Below, piece by piece: positions 34,105 to 42,602 of a DNA stretch of 64,000 bases. Source of the DNA: Spirosoma fluviale (GTDB lineage: Bacteria; Bacteroidota; Bacteroidia; Cytophagales; Spirosomataceae). The DNA lies in NCBI RefSeq assembly GCF_900230225.1, contig NZ_OCNH01000004.1:248001-312000 (forward strand). The letters run 5' to 3'. Below the pieces are notes generated by a model, which did no database searches, was not told the DNA's origin, and saw only the letters and a program-made list of their open reading frames with translations. A program made the translations under genes and the position numbers. Positions within the stretch are counted from its first letter, which is position 1; every line of letters begins with the position of its first letter.

Positions 34105-34725
34105 ATGAATAGAGACGAAGACACTTATGATATTTTCCAGCGGCTACAGGCTGGCGAACTCCTGCGCAAGGATGATCCTGAATACAGGGAATTTGGTGAA
34201 GTCGTTTCCCGCACTATCCGATTATGTGTCCAGATGAACGCCACGGCCACGGACGTTGATCAGGTACGCAGTCAGTTAAGTGCCATCATCGGTACGGAGA
34301 TCGACGGGTCGACAACGATTTTCCCGCCGTTTCACACCAACTTTGGCCGGTTCATTCGGCTCGGCAAAAATATTTTCATCAACCATGCCTGCTCCTTTCT
34401 GGACATTGGGGGCATTACTATTGAGGATGACGTTCAGATTGGGCCACGCGTCAACCTAACCTCCGAAAACCACCCGCTGGACCCGACCGACCGAACAACG
34501 CTGATTCCCCGACCCATTGTGATCAAACGAAATGCCTGGCTTGGCGCGGGGGCTACCATTTTGCCCGGCGTTACCGTAGGTGAGAACGCCATCGTGGCCG
34601 CCGGTGCCGTGGTGAGTCGGGATGTACCCGCGAATACCGTTGTAGCGGGCGTACCGGCAAAGGTTGTTAAATTATTGGTAAGTGACGGCGGTGAGTCATT
34701 AGACACCCATTTGTTCAACGTATGA
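34105..34725 (+). CDS. Sugar O-acetyltransferase, left-handed beta-helix (LbH)
   Basis: 206 residues. An N-terminal maltose-acetyltransferase-like helical region is followed by hexapeptide repeats: VQIGPRVNLTSENHPLDP (about 112-129), WLGAGATILPGVTVGENAIVAAGAVVSRDVPANTVVAGVPAKVV (about 150-193) with the [LIV]-G-x4 pattern. Members acetylate sugar or polysaccharide hydroxyls with acetyl-CoA in the cytosol. The catalytic-type His is in ENHPLDP. It stands alone between the hydroxylase operon and the TonB receptor. Confidence 0.88.
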   Translation: MNRDEDTYDIFQRLQAGELLRKDDPEYREFGEVVSRTIRLCVQMNATATDVDQVRSQLSAIIGTEIDGSTTIFPPFHTNFGRFIRLGKNIFINHACSFLDIGGITIEDDVQIGPRVNLTSENHPLDPTDRTTLIPRPIVIKRNAWLGAGATILPGVTVGENAIVAAGAVVSRDVPANTVVAGVPAKVVKLLVSDGGESLDTHLFNV

Positions 34726-34791
34726 TAATGTACACGTCATAACTGCGCAACATTGGCTGGGGATATTTGCAGGCATTCAAATCCCCAAACA

Positions 34792-37700
34792 ATGGTTAAC
34801 TTTTCAAGGCTTTTTTTTATACTTACTCTTCTTCTTACTACCCATCTTTCAAATGCTCAAACCAATCTGGCGGGCATTTCCGGGAGAATAATCGATCAGG
34901 ATGGCAAACCGCTGGAGATGGCTACCGTCCAGATCAAAAATGAATCTACCGGCTTTAAAGCCAACACGGTATCCAATGAGAAGGGTGAATTTCGGTTGAA
35001 GGAATTACCCCTCGGAGCACCTTATTCCATAACGGTTCAGTTTGTCGGGATGGCGACGCAGTCACAAACCGGCTTTGCGCTCAATCAGGGAGATCTGTTG
35101 CAGGTGTCCTTCAAAATGGTCGAGAATTCGCAGCAGTTGGAAACGGTCGTGATTTCCTCAACATCGCTGACCAACAAGATCGAAAATATTGGCACGGCAA
35201 CAGCAATTACGGCCAAAGACATCAACCGGCTGCCGGTAAACGGACGAAACTTCTCGACCCTGGCCGACCTGTCGCCACTGAGCACCGGCAATAGCCTGGG
35301 CGGACAGTTGGGCTCGGCCACCAATTTTACCATCGATGGGATGGCCGCACGCAGTACCATTGCCGGTGGACAACCCAGCGGAGCTTATTCGATTACGATG
35401 GAGGCCGTCCGGGAGTTTCAGGTGGTAACCAACCAGTATGATGTTACCTACGGAAACGCTGGTGGGGGTACCATCAGTACCGTAACAAAATCGGGAACCA
35501 ACAAGCTGAGTGGCAGCGCCTTCACGTTCCTACGAACCAACTGGCTATCGAGCCCCTATGGCTTAAATCAGCAGAAAAGAAACCTTCCCTTCAACACGTC
35601 TCAGTACGGCTTTTCGCTGGGTGGCCCCATCATTAAAGACAAACTGCACTTTTTTGTCGCCTGGGACCGTCAGGCCAGCACCCAACCGCTGCTGATCGCC
35701 CCCATTCAATCGACCGCCGATGCCCTGCGTTACAACGTGACCCAGGCCACCGAAGATAAGTTTCTGAGTATCGCGCGCAGCAAGTATGGTGTGGGTAATG
35801 CTCCTCAGTTCGGTCAGTTCACCCGTTTCAAAAATACCCAGGCCCTTTTTGCCCGTATCGACTGGCAAATCAACGCTAAGAACCTCCTGACGATCCGGGA
35901 TAACTACATCTATGATCTGGATAACCAGTCGGACGGCGACAATACAGCCATCAATATGTATGAGGTGTACAGCACCCGTAAGAGTTCTAACAACAGCTTG
36001 CTGGCTTCGCTGCGTACAACCATTAGTCCGAAGGTGACCAATGAGCTTAAACTTCAGCACTTTTGGGAGTACAATAAAATGTACGCCAATCCGCAATTGC
36101 CGGAAGCCAACATCCCGCGGGCAACCGTAGCCAATGTGGCCTCTGTAAACCCAACGGATTCGACCAAGACGCTGTTTACGAGTATCCAGTTGGGCGGCCA
36201 GCGGTACGGCGGAGACTATTTCAATAATAACCTGGTTCAGCTGGTTGATAACCTGTACGTAAACACCAACAAATTCAATTTCACCTTTGGCGCTGGTTTG
36301 ACGTTCAGCAACCAGAATTCCATTTACGGAAGTGAAACCAATGGCCGTTTCTGGTATACCGGTCTGGACGCGTTCAATAACCTGGCTCCGTATCGGTTCA
36401 CGCGGGATGTGTATCTGAGCGATACGCCAAACGTTAAATTCAACGTGCTTATTCCTACCGTCTACGCTCAGGCGCAAACGACGGTGGCACCGGGCCTGAA
36501 CGTGACGGGGGGTATCCGGATCGACTATACCGATTACCTGACCAAACCCAATTTTAACCAGACGGTATTCAACACGCTGGGCTTACGCACCGATAATAAG
36601 CTGGCCACGCTTCAGATACAGCCTCGGGTACAGCTTACCTGGGATGTTCGTCAGGACGGTAAAGATATTGTTCGGTTAGGGGGTGGTATTCTGGGCTCGG
36701 CCCTGAACCCGTATTCGATGATCAACAACATGCTCTTTGACGGTAGCCACATCGCCAGCATCGATGTTACCGGCAATCTGGTGCCCAAGCCAAACTTCCC
36801 TGCCTATCGCGCCAACCCGGCTACTGCGCCGGGCCAGGATCTGGTGAATAACCCTGACGTGCCGAAACTGTACACCATCAACATGAATGGTAAGGACGCT
36901 AAAGTCCCTACTGTTTATAAAATCAACGGGTCGTACAGCCACTTCTTCAGCCCCAACTTCAGAATGAGTATTGCGGGCTATATGTCATTTGCCCGCAACA
37001 ACTACACGTATATCGACAAGAACATGGTCGATCAGCCTTATTTCACCTTATCGCAGGAGGCCAGCCGACCCGTTTACGTTCCTGCTTCGTCTATTTTAAC
37101 GTCCAATGGCTCACAGAACTGGACACTAGGTCGCAAAACGACCGAAGTGGGCCGTGTACTCGAACTGGAAAGCCTGGGTAAGGTAAATCAGGCGGCCGTT
37201 GTTTTGGACGCCAACTACCGGTATGTCAGGGATGGGGAAATCGCCCTTTCGTACACCTGGAATCAGACAAAGGACAATACGTCCTATAACGGAAACGTAG
37301 CCAATACCGCAACACTGGTACAGTACACGGCTGGCGATCCCCGCCTACTGAATCGGATAAACTACTCCGATAACCACTTCCAGAATAAGATTGTGGTTTA
37401 TGGAAATACACCGACCTTCTACGGATTTAACCTGGGCTTCCGCTTTTCGGGCTTAAGCGGTACCCGCTATTCGATGATTGTGAATGGCAACATCAACGGT
37501 GATTTCGTGGAAACAAATGATCTGGCTTTTGTTTTCGACCCCAATAACCCCGAAACACCGCAGTATCTGCGAGATGGTATCAATGCCATTCTGAACAACC
37601 CCAACGTCGAAAAAAGTGCGAAAGACTACATCCGGAGTAGCTTCGGAAAAGTTGCCGAACGGAATGGCGGGGTGAACCCTTTTTACGGAACGGTTGATCT

Positions 37701-37953
37701 GCGTCTGACCTATAAAGTCAAAACGTTCAAAAACCAATATCTCGAACTGTCGGGCGACCTGTTCAATACCGCCAACCTGATCAACAAAGCATGGGGTGTT
37801 AACCACGCACTGGGTGCGACTACGCTGTTGTCCAGAGCGGGCTTCGACCCTGCCACGAACAACTACAAATATGTCGTTAATACCAACGCTGGTGTATCTG
37901 GTTTAAGCGGCAATCCCTACCAGTTTCAACTCGGAGCCCGATATGGGTTTTAA
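34792..37953 (+). CDS. TonB-dependent receptor with carboxypeptidase-regulatory domain
   Basis: 1053 residues from ATG 34792; an in-frame TTG 13 codons earlier was rejected because the signal peptide MVNFSRLFFILTLLLTTH...SNAQ starts here. After it come a carboxypeptidase-regulatory-like domain (about 24-105; ISGRIIDQDGKPLEMATVQIK), a plug (about 125-240; INRLPVNGRNFSTLADLSPL, DVTYGNAGGGTISTVTKSG) and a 22-strand-type barrel ending YQFQLGARYGF with the usual terminal aromatic. This is the Oar-like class; no SusD partner is adjacent, so the ligand is unlikely to be a classical glycan. A terminator follows at 38061. Confidence 0.92.
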   Translation: MVNFSRLFFILTLLLTTHLSNAQTNLAGISGRIIDQDGKPLEMATVQIKNESTGFKANTVSNEKGEFRLKELPLGAPYSITVQFVGMATQSQTGFALNQGDLLQVSFKMVENSQQLETVVISSTSLTNKIENIGTATAITAKDINRLPVNGRNFSTLADLSPLSTGNSLGGQLGSATNFTIDGMAARSTIAGGQPSGAYSITMEAVREFQVVTNQYDVTYGNAGGGTISTVTKSGTNKLSGSAFTFLRTNWLSSPYGLNQQKRNLPFNTSQYGFSLGGPIIKDKLHFFVAWDRQASTQPLLIAPIQSTADALRYNVTQATEDKFLSIARSKYGVGNAPQFGQFTRFKNTQALFARIDWQINAKNLLTIRDNYIYDLDNQSDGDNTAINMYEVYSTRKSSNNSLLASLRTTISPKVTNELKLQHFWEYNKMYANPQLPEANIPRATVANVASVNPTDSTKTLFTSIQLGGQRYGGDYFNNNLVQLVDNLYVNTNKFNFTFGAGLTFSNQNSIYGSETNGRFWYTGLDAFNNLAPYRFTRDVYLSDTPNVKFNVLIPTVYAQAQTTVAPGLNVTGGIRIDYTDYLTKPNFNQTVFNTLGLRTDNKLATLQIQPRVQLTWDVRQDGKDIVRLGGGILGSALNPYSMINNMLFDGSHIASIDVTGNLVPKPNFPAYRANPATAPGQDLVNNPDVPKLYTINMNGKDAKVPTVYKINGSYSHFFSPNFRMSIAGYMSFARNNYTYIDKNMVDQPYFTLSQEASRPVYVPASSILTSNGSQNWTLGRKTTEVGRVLELESLGKVNQAAVVLDANYRYVRDGEIALSYTWNQTKDNTSYNGNVANTATLVQYTAGDPRLLNRINYSDNHFQNKIVVYGNTPTFYGFNLGFRFSGLSGTRYSMIVNGNINGDFVETNDLAFVFDPNNPETPQYLRDGINAILNNPNVEKSAKDYIRSSFGKVAERNGGVNPFYGTVDLRLTYKVKTFKNQYLELSGDLFNTANLINKAWGVNHALGATTLLSRAGFDPATNNYKYVVNTNAGVSGLSGNPYQFQLGARYGF

Positions 37954-38060
37954 CCGCAACTACCTTCCCGGTTCAGGCATCAATTCTTGGTGGCTGACCG
38001 GGTAACGTTTTCAGCGCATGGTCTAACCAGCCTTAGTAAACCTATCCATCAGAGAAGAAT

Positions 38061-38090
38061 AAAAACCAGACCGGGTTGAGTCTGGTTTTT
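38061..38090 (+). terminator. Intrinsic terminator after the TonB receptor gene
   Basis: AAAAACCAGAC (38061-38071) pairs with GTCTGGTTTTT (38080-38090), followed by CTATTTAATT. Confidence 0.85.
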
Positions 38091-38222
38091 CTATTTAATT
38101 GCCGGCTAGTCAGCCCTAAACATTTGACATGATGGGCTACCATCGCTACATGGCCATTGTTCACGTTATCCTAGCCCCTACCCTAACCAATAAAAAAGGA
38201 ATTTTTAAAACCCAAAGGTTAC

Positions 38223-38230
38223 TATATTTG
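38223..38230 (+). promoter_or_regulatory. Bacteroidetes -7 element upstream of the laminin-B-like gene
   Basis: TATATTTG matches TAnnTTTG exactly, 26 bases before the ATG at 38257. The -33 position is only T-rich. Confidence 0.55.
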
Positions 38231-38256
38231 ACTATATCAAAACCAATACTTACACC

Positions 38257-38856
38257 ATGTCATCGAGGACAGGTAGGCCTACAGTTTATACCCTTGCTGT
38301 CTCAATTGGTATCCTGTCAATCTTACTGGTCAATTGTGCTCAATTGAGCGAACAGAGCCTGATTCTGTCCGACGTCGACAATTTTGATGTCAATGATCAG
38401 GGGTGGCATGTCTCGGAAGTTGCAGAGAGTACAATACCTAATTATAGCCCTCGCGGAGGCAATCCAAATGGATACATCTTTGCCATTGATCGACTCGAAG
38501 CAGCCTGGTATTTCGTTGCATCACCAGGCTTTACCCAAAAGGTACAAAAGGGATACGGAAAGGTATTGCGGTTTGATCTTATGCAATCGAGTGTTGCCAA
38601 TCAATACGATACTGATGATGTTATCCTGACGGATGGGAAAGACAAGCTCACGTTTAATACGTCCTACAACCCCGGCACCACCTGGACGAGCTACACTATC
38701 CCACTGGATGAGTTTAGTGGGTGGGAGATCAATCACAAAAAAGCGACTAAAGCAGACATCGAGCGGGTTTTAAGCAAATTGACCGAGGTGCGAATACGGG
38801 GAGAATTTGTAGGTGGAGCAGACACTGGCGGACTGGATAACGCATCTATTTTATAG
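38257..38856 (+). CDS. Laminin-B-like-domain envelope protein
   Basis: 199 residues. A hydrophobic leader runs to LLVNCAQ, where Cys could be lipidated although Asn at -1 is unusual for a lipobox. The remainder resembles the laminin B (domain IV) beta-sandwich: VLRFDLMQSS, DVILTDGKDKLTFNTS, TWTSYTIPLDEFSGW and LSKLTEVRIRGEFVGGADTGGLDN, where G-x-DTGGLDN is the family end motif. Such domains bind carbohydrate or protein partners; no enzyme motif is present. It has its own promoter and a strong terminator. Confidence 0.75.
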   Translation: MSSRTGRPTVYTLAVSIGILSILLVNCAQLSEQSLILSDVDNFDVNDQGWHVSEVAESTIPNYSPRGGNPNGYIFAIDRLEAAWYFVASPGFTQKVQKGYGKVLRFDLMQSSVANQYDTDDVILTDGKDKLTFNTSYNPGTTWTSYTIPLDEFSGWEINHKKATKADIERVLSKLTEVRIRGEFVGGADTGGLDNASIL

Positions 38857-38866
38857 AAACTGGGCA

Positions 38867-38914
38867 GTACAAAACAAAAAGCCGCTGATGATCAGCGGCT
38901 TTTTTGTTTTGTAC
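38867..38914. terminator. Long bidirectional terminator
   Basis: The arms 38867-38889 and 38891-38914 pair over 23 bases with one extra T. The central stem GCCGCTGAT/ATCAGCGGC is flanked by A-rich and T-rich arms. It serves the laminin-B-like gene (plus) and the tRNA-Leu transcript (minus), overlapping the tRNA 3' end by 3 bases. Confidence 0.9.
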
Positions 38915-38995
38915 CAGGAGCGGGAGTCGAACCCGCACGGGCTAACGCCCACAGGATTTTAAGTCCGGCGTGTCTACCAATTCCACCATCCCGGC
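38912..38995 (-). tRNA. tRNA-Leu (anticodon TAA)
   Basis: 84 bases. The minus strand begins GCCGGGATGGTGG. The anticodon loop is CTTAAAA within GGACTTAAAATCC, giving TAA. A long variable arm is present, and the TPsiC arm contains GGTTCGACTCCC. The acceptor pairs GCCGGGA with TCCTGGT (two G-U pairs). No encoded CCA is seen. Confidence 0.95.
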
Positions 38996-39002
38996 ATTCC
39001 AT

Positions 39003-39020
39003 GCTTCACCAAAGTGAAGC
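39003..39020 (-). other. Small hairpin in the tRNA spacer
   Basis: GCTTCAC CAAA GTGAAGC in the spacer just upstream of tRNA-Leu on the minus strand; it may mark processing of the tRNA-Leu 5' side. Confidence 0.4.
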
Positions 39021-39028
39021 GGCCTTTA

Positions 39029-39060
39029 CAAAAAAAGCACCGGTTTCGGTGCCTTTTTGT
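39029..39060 (-). terminator. Terminator-like hairpin between the two tRNAs
   Basis: On the minus strand the stem GCACCG/CGGTGC is followed by TTTTTTTG. It lies directly after tRNA-Gly and may partly stop transcription before tRNA-Leu. Confidence 0.65.
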
Positions 39061-39062
39061 GG

Positions 39063-39135
39063 AGCGAAAGACGGGGTTCGAACCCGCGACCTCGACCTTG
39101 GCAAGGTCGCGCTCTACCAGCTGAGCTACTTTCGC
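39063..39135 (-). tRNA. tRNA-Gly (anticodon GCC)
   Basis: 73 bases on the minus strand, GCGAAAGTAGCTCAGC at the 5' end. The anticodon loop TTGCCAA gives GCC. D-arm AGCTCAGCTGGTAGAGC and TPsiC arm GGTTCGAACCC are canonical; acceptor GCGAAAG pairs with CTTTCGC. No encoded CCA. Confidence 0.97.
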
Positions 39136-39173
39136 ATTATCAATTTCGCCTGCCAATCGGCGAATTGTGGATG

Positions 39174-39203
39174 CAAAGGTAGGCGTTTTTTGACGCTTGT
39201 CAA
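39174..39203 (-). promoter_or_regulatory. Bacteroidetes sigma-ABfr-type promoter of the tRNA transcript
   Basis: On the minus strand, TTG (39201-39203) is separated by 19 bases from TACCTTTG (39174-39181), the consensus TTG-N19-TAnnTTTG. It lies 38 bases before the tRNA-Gly 5' end and is the best promoter in the window. Confidence 0.85.
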
Positions 39204-39282
39204 GTCCTCCGCACAAAAAAATCTCATAAAATTTTACCTCAACTCGCCCAAAAACTGATTCTGAGCGAGTTAAGGCCACATT

Positions 39283-40980
39283 CTAGAGTAAGGATTCTTT
39301 AACCTCCGTATCGAATACACCCGTTAAAACCCGACCATTACGTTTTACCTGTACCCAGATGCGGTAATGACCGGCTCTGGGGAAGGCATACGGAAACTCA
39401 ACCATATTGTTGGTCTTCATGGCATGACTCATGCCCGACATAGATGCCGAAAGGGCTTTATTTTTTTCAGCTTCCGGCAATGTCTTGAGCTTGTTAACAT
39501 AGGCATCGATGCTGTCGCGGAAACGAACGGGATCTGGATACCGGAACGTCCGGGCGGTGTCGGCGATACGGTTGGTCAACGATCCTTCTGCCGCCATGGA
39601 ATACGTACCCACCGGGTGAAGGTGAATGTAAACCGAGCCATCCGACCGCAAAACAGCCGCATGTCCGCCCATACCCAGGTACGGTTCCAGCGGTGTTGCT
39701 TTCCCCTGCGCATCGGCAACGGCAAACTTTAATGTATATAACTTCCCGGCCTCCAGTACCGCGCCCGGCTTGTCCATCCAGAGCATGGCAGAGCCATCCT
39801 CCAGCTTCATGCTGGCACCCGGCTTTCCGCAAACCACCATGTCGTTATCCAAATGCGGTACGTTGACGGCCCCCGCTTTAACACCCATCGGTTCGGCTAC
39901 GAGCCAGCTATCGTCAGGATCAGTAGATTTGGCAGCAGCAGCCGACTCCGCCGAGATTTTAAGCGAGGGTACATCGACGGTATCGGTCAACGTTTCGGCA
40001 AACCCATTTCGGTAAACGACATCGGAGTAAAGCAGGTACTTACCGCTTGGTAAGTTAGGTAACGTAACATCAAAATTCAACGAATCGCGCCGGTTGGGAT
40101 GCAGGTGTGCAAACGCATCCAGACCGGGCATACGCACCATGAACGCGTGCATCAGTTTGCCATGATCAGGCAATAAGTAGCTCATCATCCGCCGTTGCCG
40201 ACGATCTTTGCCGGAGCCGGTCGTATCGAACTGAATGGCTAGCAGACGCTGGGCATCGGCTACACGAACAGTAGCATTGATGGCAGCGGGCTTGTACAAT
40301 TGCTCATTCTTATACTCTTCAGCCGTACTGGTCCACCAGGTTCGCCAGCCCGTCAGGATCAGCGCGATGACGACCAGACCAGCACCCATACCAACCAATC
40401 GCCGACGACCGAGTTTAGCCGGGGCGGGTTGCCCTGGCAGCACCACGCCATCCGAATTACTGGCCCCGATAATGGTGACCAGCATGACCACCAGTAACAG
40501 CCCCATAGCCGCAAGGCCCCAGCCCGTTCCGGCAGGCATGTCGCGCAGAGCGGTGGCGATGGCCATGACCGGGACAATAACCTGCTCTTTGCCATCGGGT
40601 CCGTCGATTGTGAGTTCGATGCTGGATGAACCGGAACTCATCAGCCATAAATCCGCTTCATACCGGTTATCGGCCATCAGGACCAGTTCGTCGTGCGTGG
40701 GGGCACCTTTATTACCCGAGCGGAAATAGATTGGGCGTGCACCGATGCTACTGACCCTCCCCTGTTCAACATACACTATAACTTTAGCCGTTCCGGGCAC
40801 CACGTCAGGCGGCTGTACGCTGATCAATAGCTGGTATTTACCCGCTTGTTTCTGTACAATCACCCCCGAACTGCCAACGTGAGCGGAGACAATGAGTGAA
40901 TGACCGAAGGATAGAATGAATGAATAAAGAAGGATAAACCACTTAATTCGACTTTGCTTTTTACGGGTTGTGGACTCCAT
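39283..40980 (-). CDS. Envelope protein with mature N-terminal His (HVGS) and two HLHP motifs
   Basis: 565 residues. The signal peptide cleaves most plausibly after VSA33, leaving His34 first (HVGSSG). A beta-rich domain (about 34-140) follows, then a membrane helix (about 153-172), a basic loop, a second helix (about 195-212) and a long extracytoplasmic part (about 215-565). That part has PDHGKLMHAFMV, LDAFAHLHPN (about 287-296), a later YLGMGGHAAVLRSDGSVYIHLHP and a final FPYAFPRAGHYRIWVQVK. The His-rich motifs and an N-terminal His recall copper-handling proteins (CopC-like), but no copper function is shown by the sequence. It lies 31 bases after the partner gene on the same strand, so they form an operon. 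Confidence 0.65.
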   Translation of the reverse strand: MESTTRKKQSRIKWFILLYSFILSFGHSLIVSAHVGSSGVIVQKQAGKYQLLISVQPPDVVPGTAKVIVYVEQGRVSSIGARPIYFRSGNKGAPTHDELVLMADNRYEADLWLMSSGSSSIELTIDGPDGKEQVIVPVMAIATALRDMPAGTGWGLAAMGLLLVVMLVTIIGASNSDGVVLPGQPAPAKLGRRRLVGMGAGLVVIALILTGWRTWWTSTAEEYKNEQLYKPAAINATVRVADAQRLLAIQFDTTGSGKDRRQRRMMSYLLPDHGKLMHAFMVRMPGLDAFAHLHPNRRDSLNFDVTLPNLPSGKYLLYSDVVYRNGFAETLTDTVDVPSLKISAESAAAAKSTDPDDSWLVAEPMGVKAGAVNVPHLDNDMVVCGKPGASMKLEDGSAMLWMDKPGAVLEAGKLYTLKFAVADAQGKATPLEPYLGMGGHAAVLRSDGSVYIHLHPVGTYSMAAEGSLTNRIADTARTFRYPDPVRFRDSIDAYVNKLKTLPEAEKNKALSASMSGMSHAMKTNNMVEFPYAFPRAGHYRIWVQVKRNGRVLTGVFDTEVKESLL

Positions 40981-41011
40981 GTACCTGATTCTTTTTGAGT
41001 TATGTTACGGC

Positions 41012-42268
41012 TTATCGAACAACACGTTTCATCCAGTTGCCCCATAGTAAGCCAACCCGCGTTGAGAGGGTGGCATAGATGAGCGTTTTGGCAAAGCCAA
41101 TCCCGAAATCAGTGGCAGATTGTATTTCCCAGGGAGCGAAGGCGTAGCGATATTCCCAGTCGGGCGAGTTGGCGTAAACCCACGAATAAGACAGGAAGAT
41201 GCCGTTTCTTGCATAGGGCGACGTCAGCAGAAACTCACCAAACGGCCACTGAACAGCTAGTAAAACGACCATAAACCCAACGGCATAGATGAGCGACAAC
41301 ACCCAGTCATTTAGTTTACGTTTGCCATTTTCCGGTGCTTCGAACCGGTGCATGAGCCAATCGAGCATGAGTCCGGGTATGAACAGCAGCACCGGAAATA
41401 AGAATGGCTGATACTGGGTAATGGGATTCAGTACGGGACCAAGACGGGGTGTTGCCGGGAAGTTCTGCAAAACCCAGCTCGGCACCAGCATACCCACCAT
41501 ATAGATGGCTGTGATGGTCGTAATGGGCCATCGTAATAAGGAAGCCCGACCAACGGCCAGCAGGTAAAATGGCAGGGCAATGGCAGCGGTCGCGTAAAAG
41601 ACAGAACTATGTGATTCGCGCATACCCATCGACTCGGACATCAGTGTGTATAGCATGATCAGCAAAAGACCAGCGGAGATGGCAAACAACCACTTGAGCC
41701 GCACACCCCGTCGGGCATCGTCGTTCGATTGATGAAGCGACTGCACCGGATTTCGGTATTTGTTTTGCAAAGCCAGCACACCTACGATAGCCCCAAACTG
41801 TACCGTCATGATACCGATAGCCAGAATCGTATGTGGGGGTGTCAGGATCTGGACGTCGAGCCCGTAGGTGTTGTGCCACCAATCATCGAACGGAGCCGAC
41901 GTAAGCATGGCCAGAGCACCCCATACACAGAACATCGCGCCTAGCGGACCATAGAAAACGCCCCAGAATGGAACAGCCTGTGCGCGGCCGGGGTGATTTT
42001 TCGTTAAGGTCAGGTTCAGAATCTGGTAAGCAGAAAATAGCCCCGACACAATAGCACCCACGTAAATAACGACATGGGGCGGAGCCAGTAGCCCATCGCG
42101 CCCGATACTCATGTGCCACATAATGTCCCAAAGCAGGCCAATGATGACACAGAAGGACGAAAAAACGACGGCGTAAACGTAAGTGGGTATACCCAGCCGC
42201 CAACTACCGGAGCGAGTAGACGCTTGCTCCCGACCGGATTCAAACGAAGAAGGAAATGCCGATTCCAT
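41012..42268 (-). CDS. Polytopic membrane protein with duplicated D-x2-WH...PPH motif
   Basis: 418 residues with about ten hydrophobic segments. Two copies of one motif are visible: D48-IM-WH52, G56-R-D58, APPH65 and D128-DW-WH132, G136-L-D138, TPPH146, each followed by a helix (VVIYVGAIVSG and TILAIGIMTVQ). Four membrane-proximal His in duplicate suggest metal or haem binding, which is an inference. I recognise no named family. It is first in a two-gene operon with the HVGS/HLHP protein. An upstream TATCTTTC (at about 42305, one base off TAnnTTTG) may be the promoter. Confidence 0.65.
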   Translation of the reverse strand: MESAFPSSFESGREQASTRSGSWRLGIPTYVYAVVFSSFCVIIGLLWDIMWHMSIGRDGLLAPPHVVIYVGAIVSGLFSAYQILNLTLTKNHPGRAQAVPFWGVFYGPLGAMFCVWGALAMLTSAPFDDWWHNTYGLDVQILTPPHTILAIGIMTVQFGAIVGVLALQNKYRNPVQSLHQSNDDARRGVRLKWLFAISAGLLLIMLYTLMSESMGMRESHSSVFYATAAIALPFYLLAVGRASLLRWPITTITAIYMVGMLVPSWVLQNFPATPRLGPVLNPITQYQPFLFPVLLFIPGLMLDWLMHRFEAPENGKRKLNDWVLSLIYAVGFMVVLLAVQWPFGEFLLTSPYARNGIFLSYSWVYANSPDWEYRYAFAPWEIQSATDFGIGFAKTLIYATLSTRVGLLWGNWMKRVVR

Positions 42269-42602
42269 AGGAATGGATGAAGTGGTTTAATAGCGAAATG
42301 ATGTGGAAAGATACAAAAAGGTTGCTCTCTGCTCTTGAAAAAGTTTACGAGCGGAAAATGGTAGACTGTTTTACATAACCCTGTAAGTCAATCAACTAAT
42401 ACAGAAATCAAAATCACTTCCGCCCAATGCATGGATCAACAAGAGCCTTATCTCCACGAGCCAACGGGACTTCAGTTTATTGGTTTATGGCGTTATTTAC
42501 ACAACAATTCGTGCCCTGCTATCCTGCTAACCCTATCTTCAGGGATACACGCCTGCCTGTTCTCTAAATTGTGGATTAAAGTAAGTAAACGTACGTCTGT
42601 CC
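42269..42602. other. Gene-free divergent control region
   Basis: It lies between the PPH gene (minus) and the AraC regulator (plus). It includes the near-match TATCTTTC on the minus strand. A 63-residue frame here (42431-42622) has no coding character that I trust. Confidence 0.5.

Larger units (their letters stand above)
37954..38256. other. Intergenic stretch with terminator and promoter
   Basis: It contains the terminator at 38061-38090 and the -7 element at 38223-38230. I see no gene. Confidence 0.6.

Noticed and set aside
35563..36477. 304-residue antisense frame opposite the first TonB receptor
   Set aside because: Shadow of the receptor, without domain motifs or start signals.
34792..37953. 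SusC-type glycan uptake system
   Set aside because: No SusD-like gene is next to either TonB receptor; the first is Oar-like and the second has no carboxypeptidase-regulatory domain.
39001..39258. 85-residue plus-strand frame across the tRNA genes
   Set aside because: It runs antisense through tRNA-Gly and a terminator hairpin, so it is not a gene.
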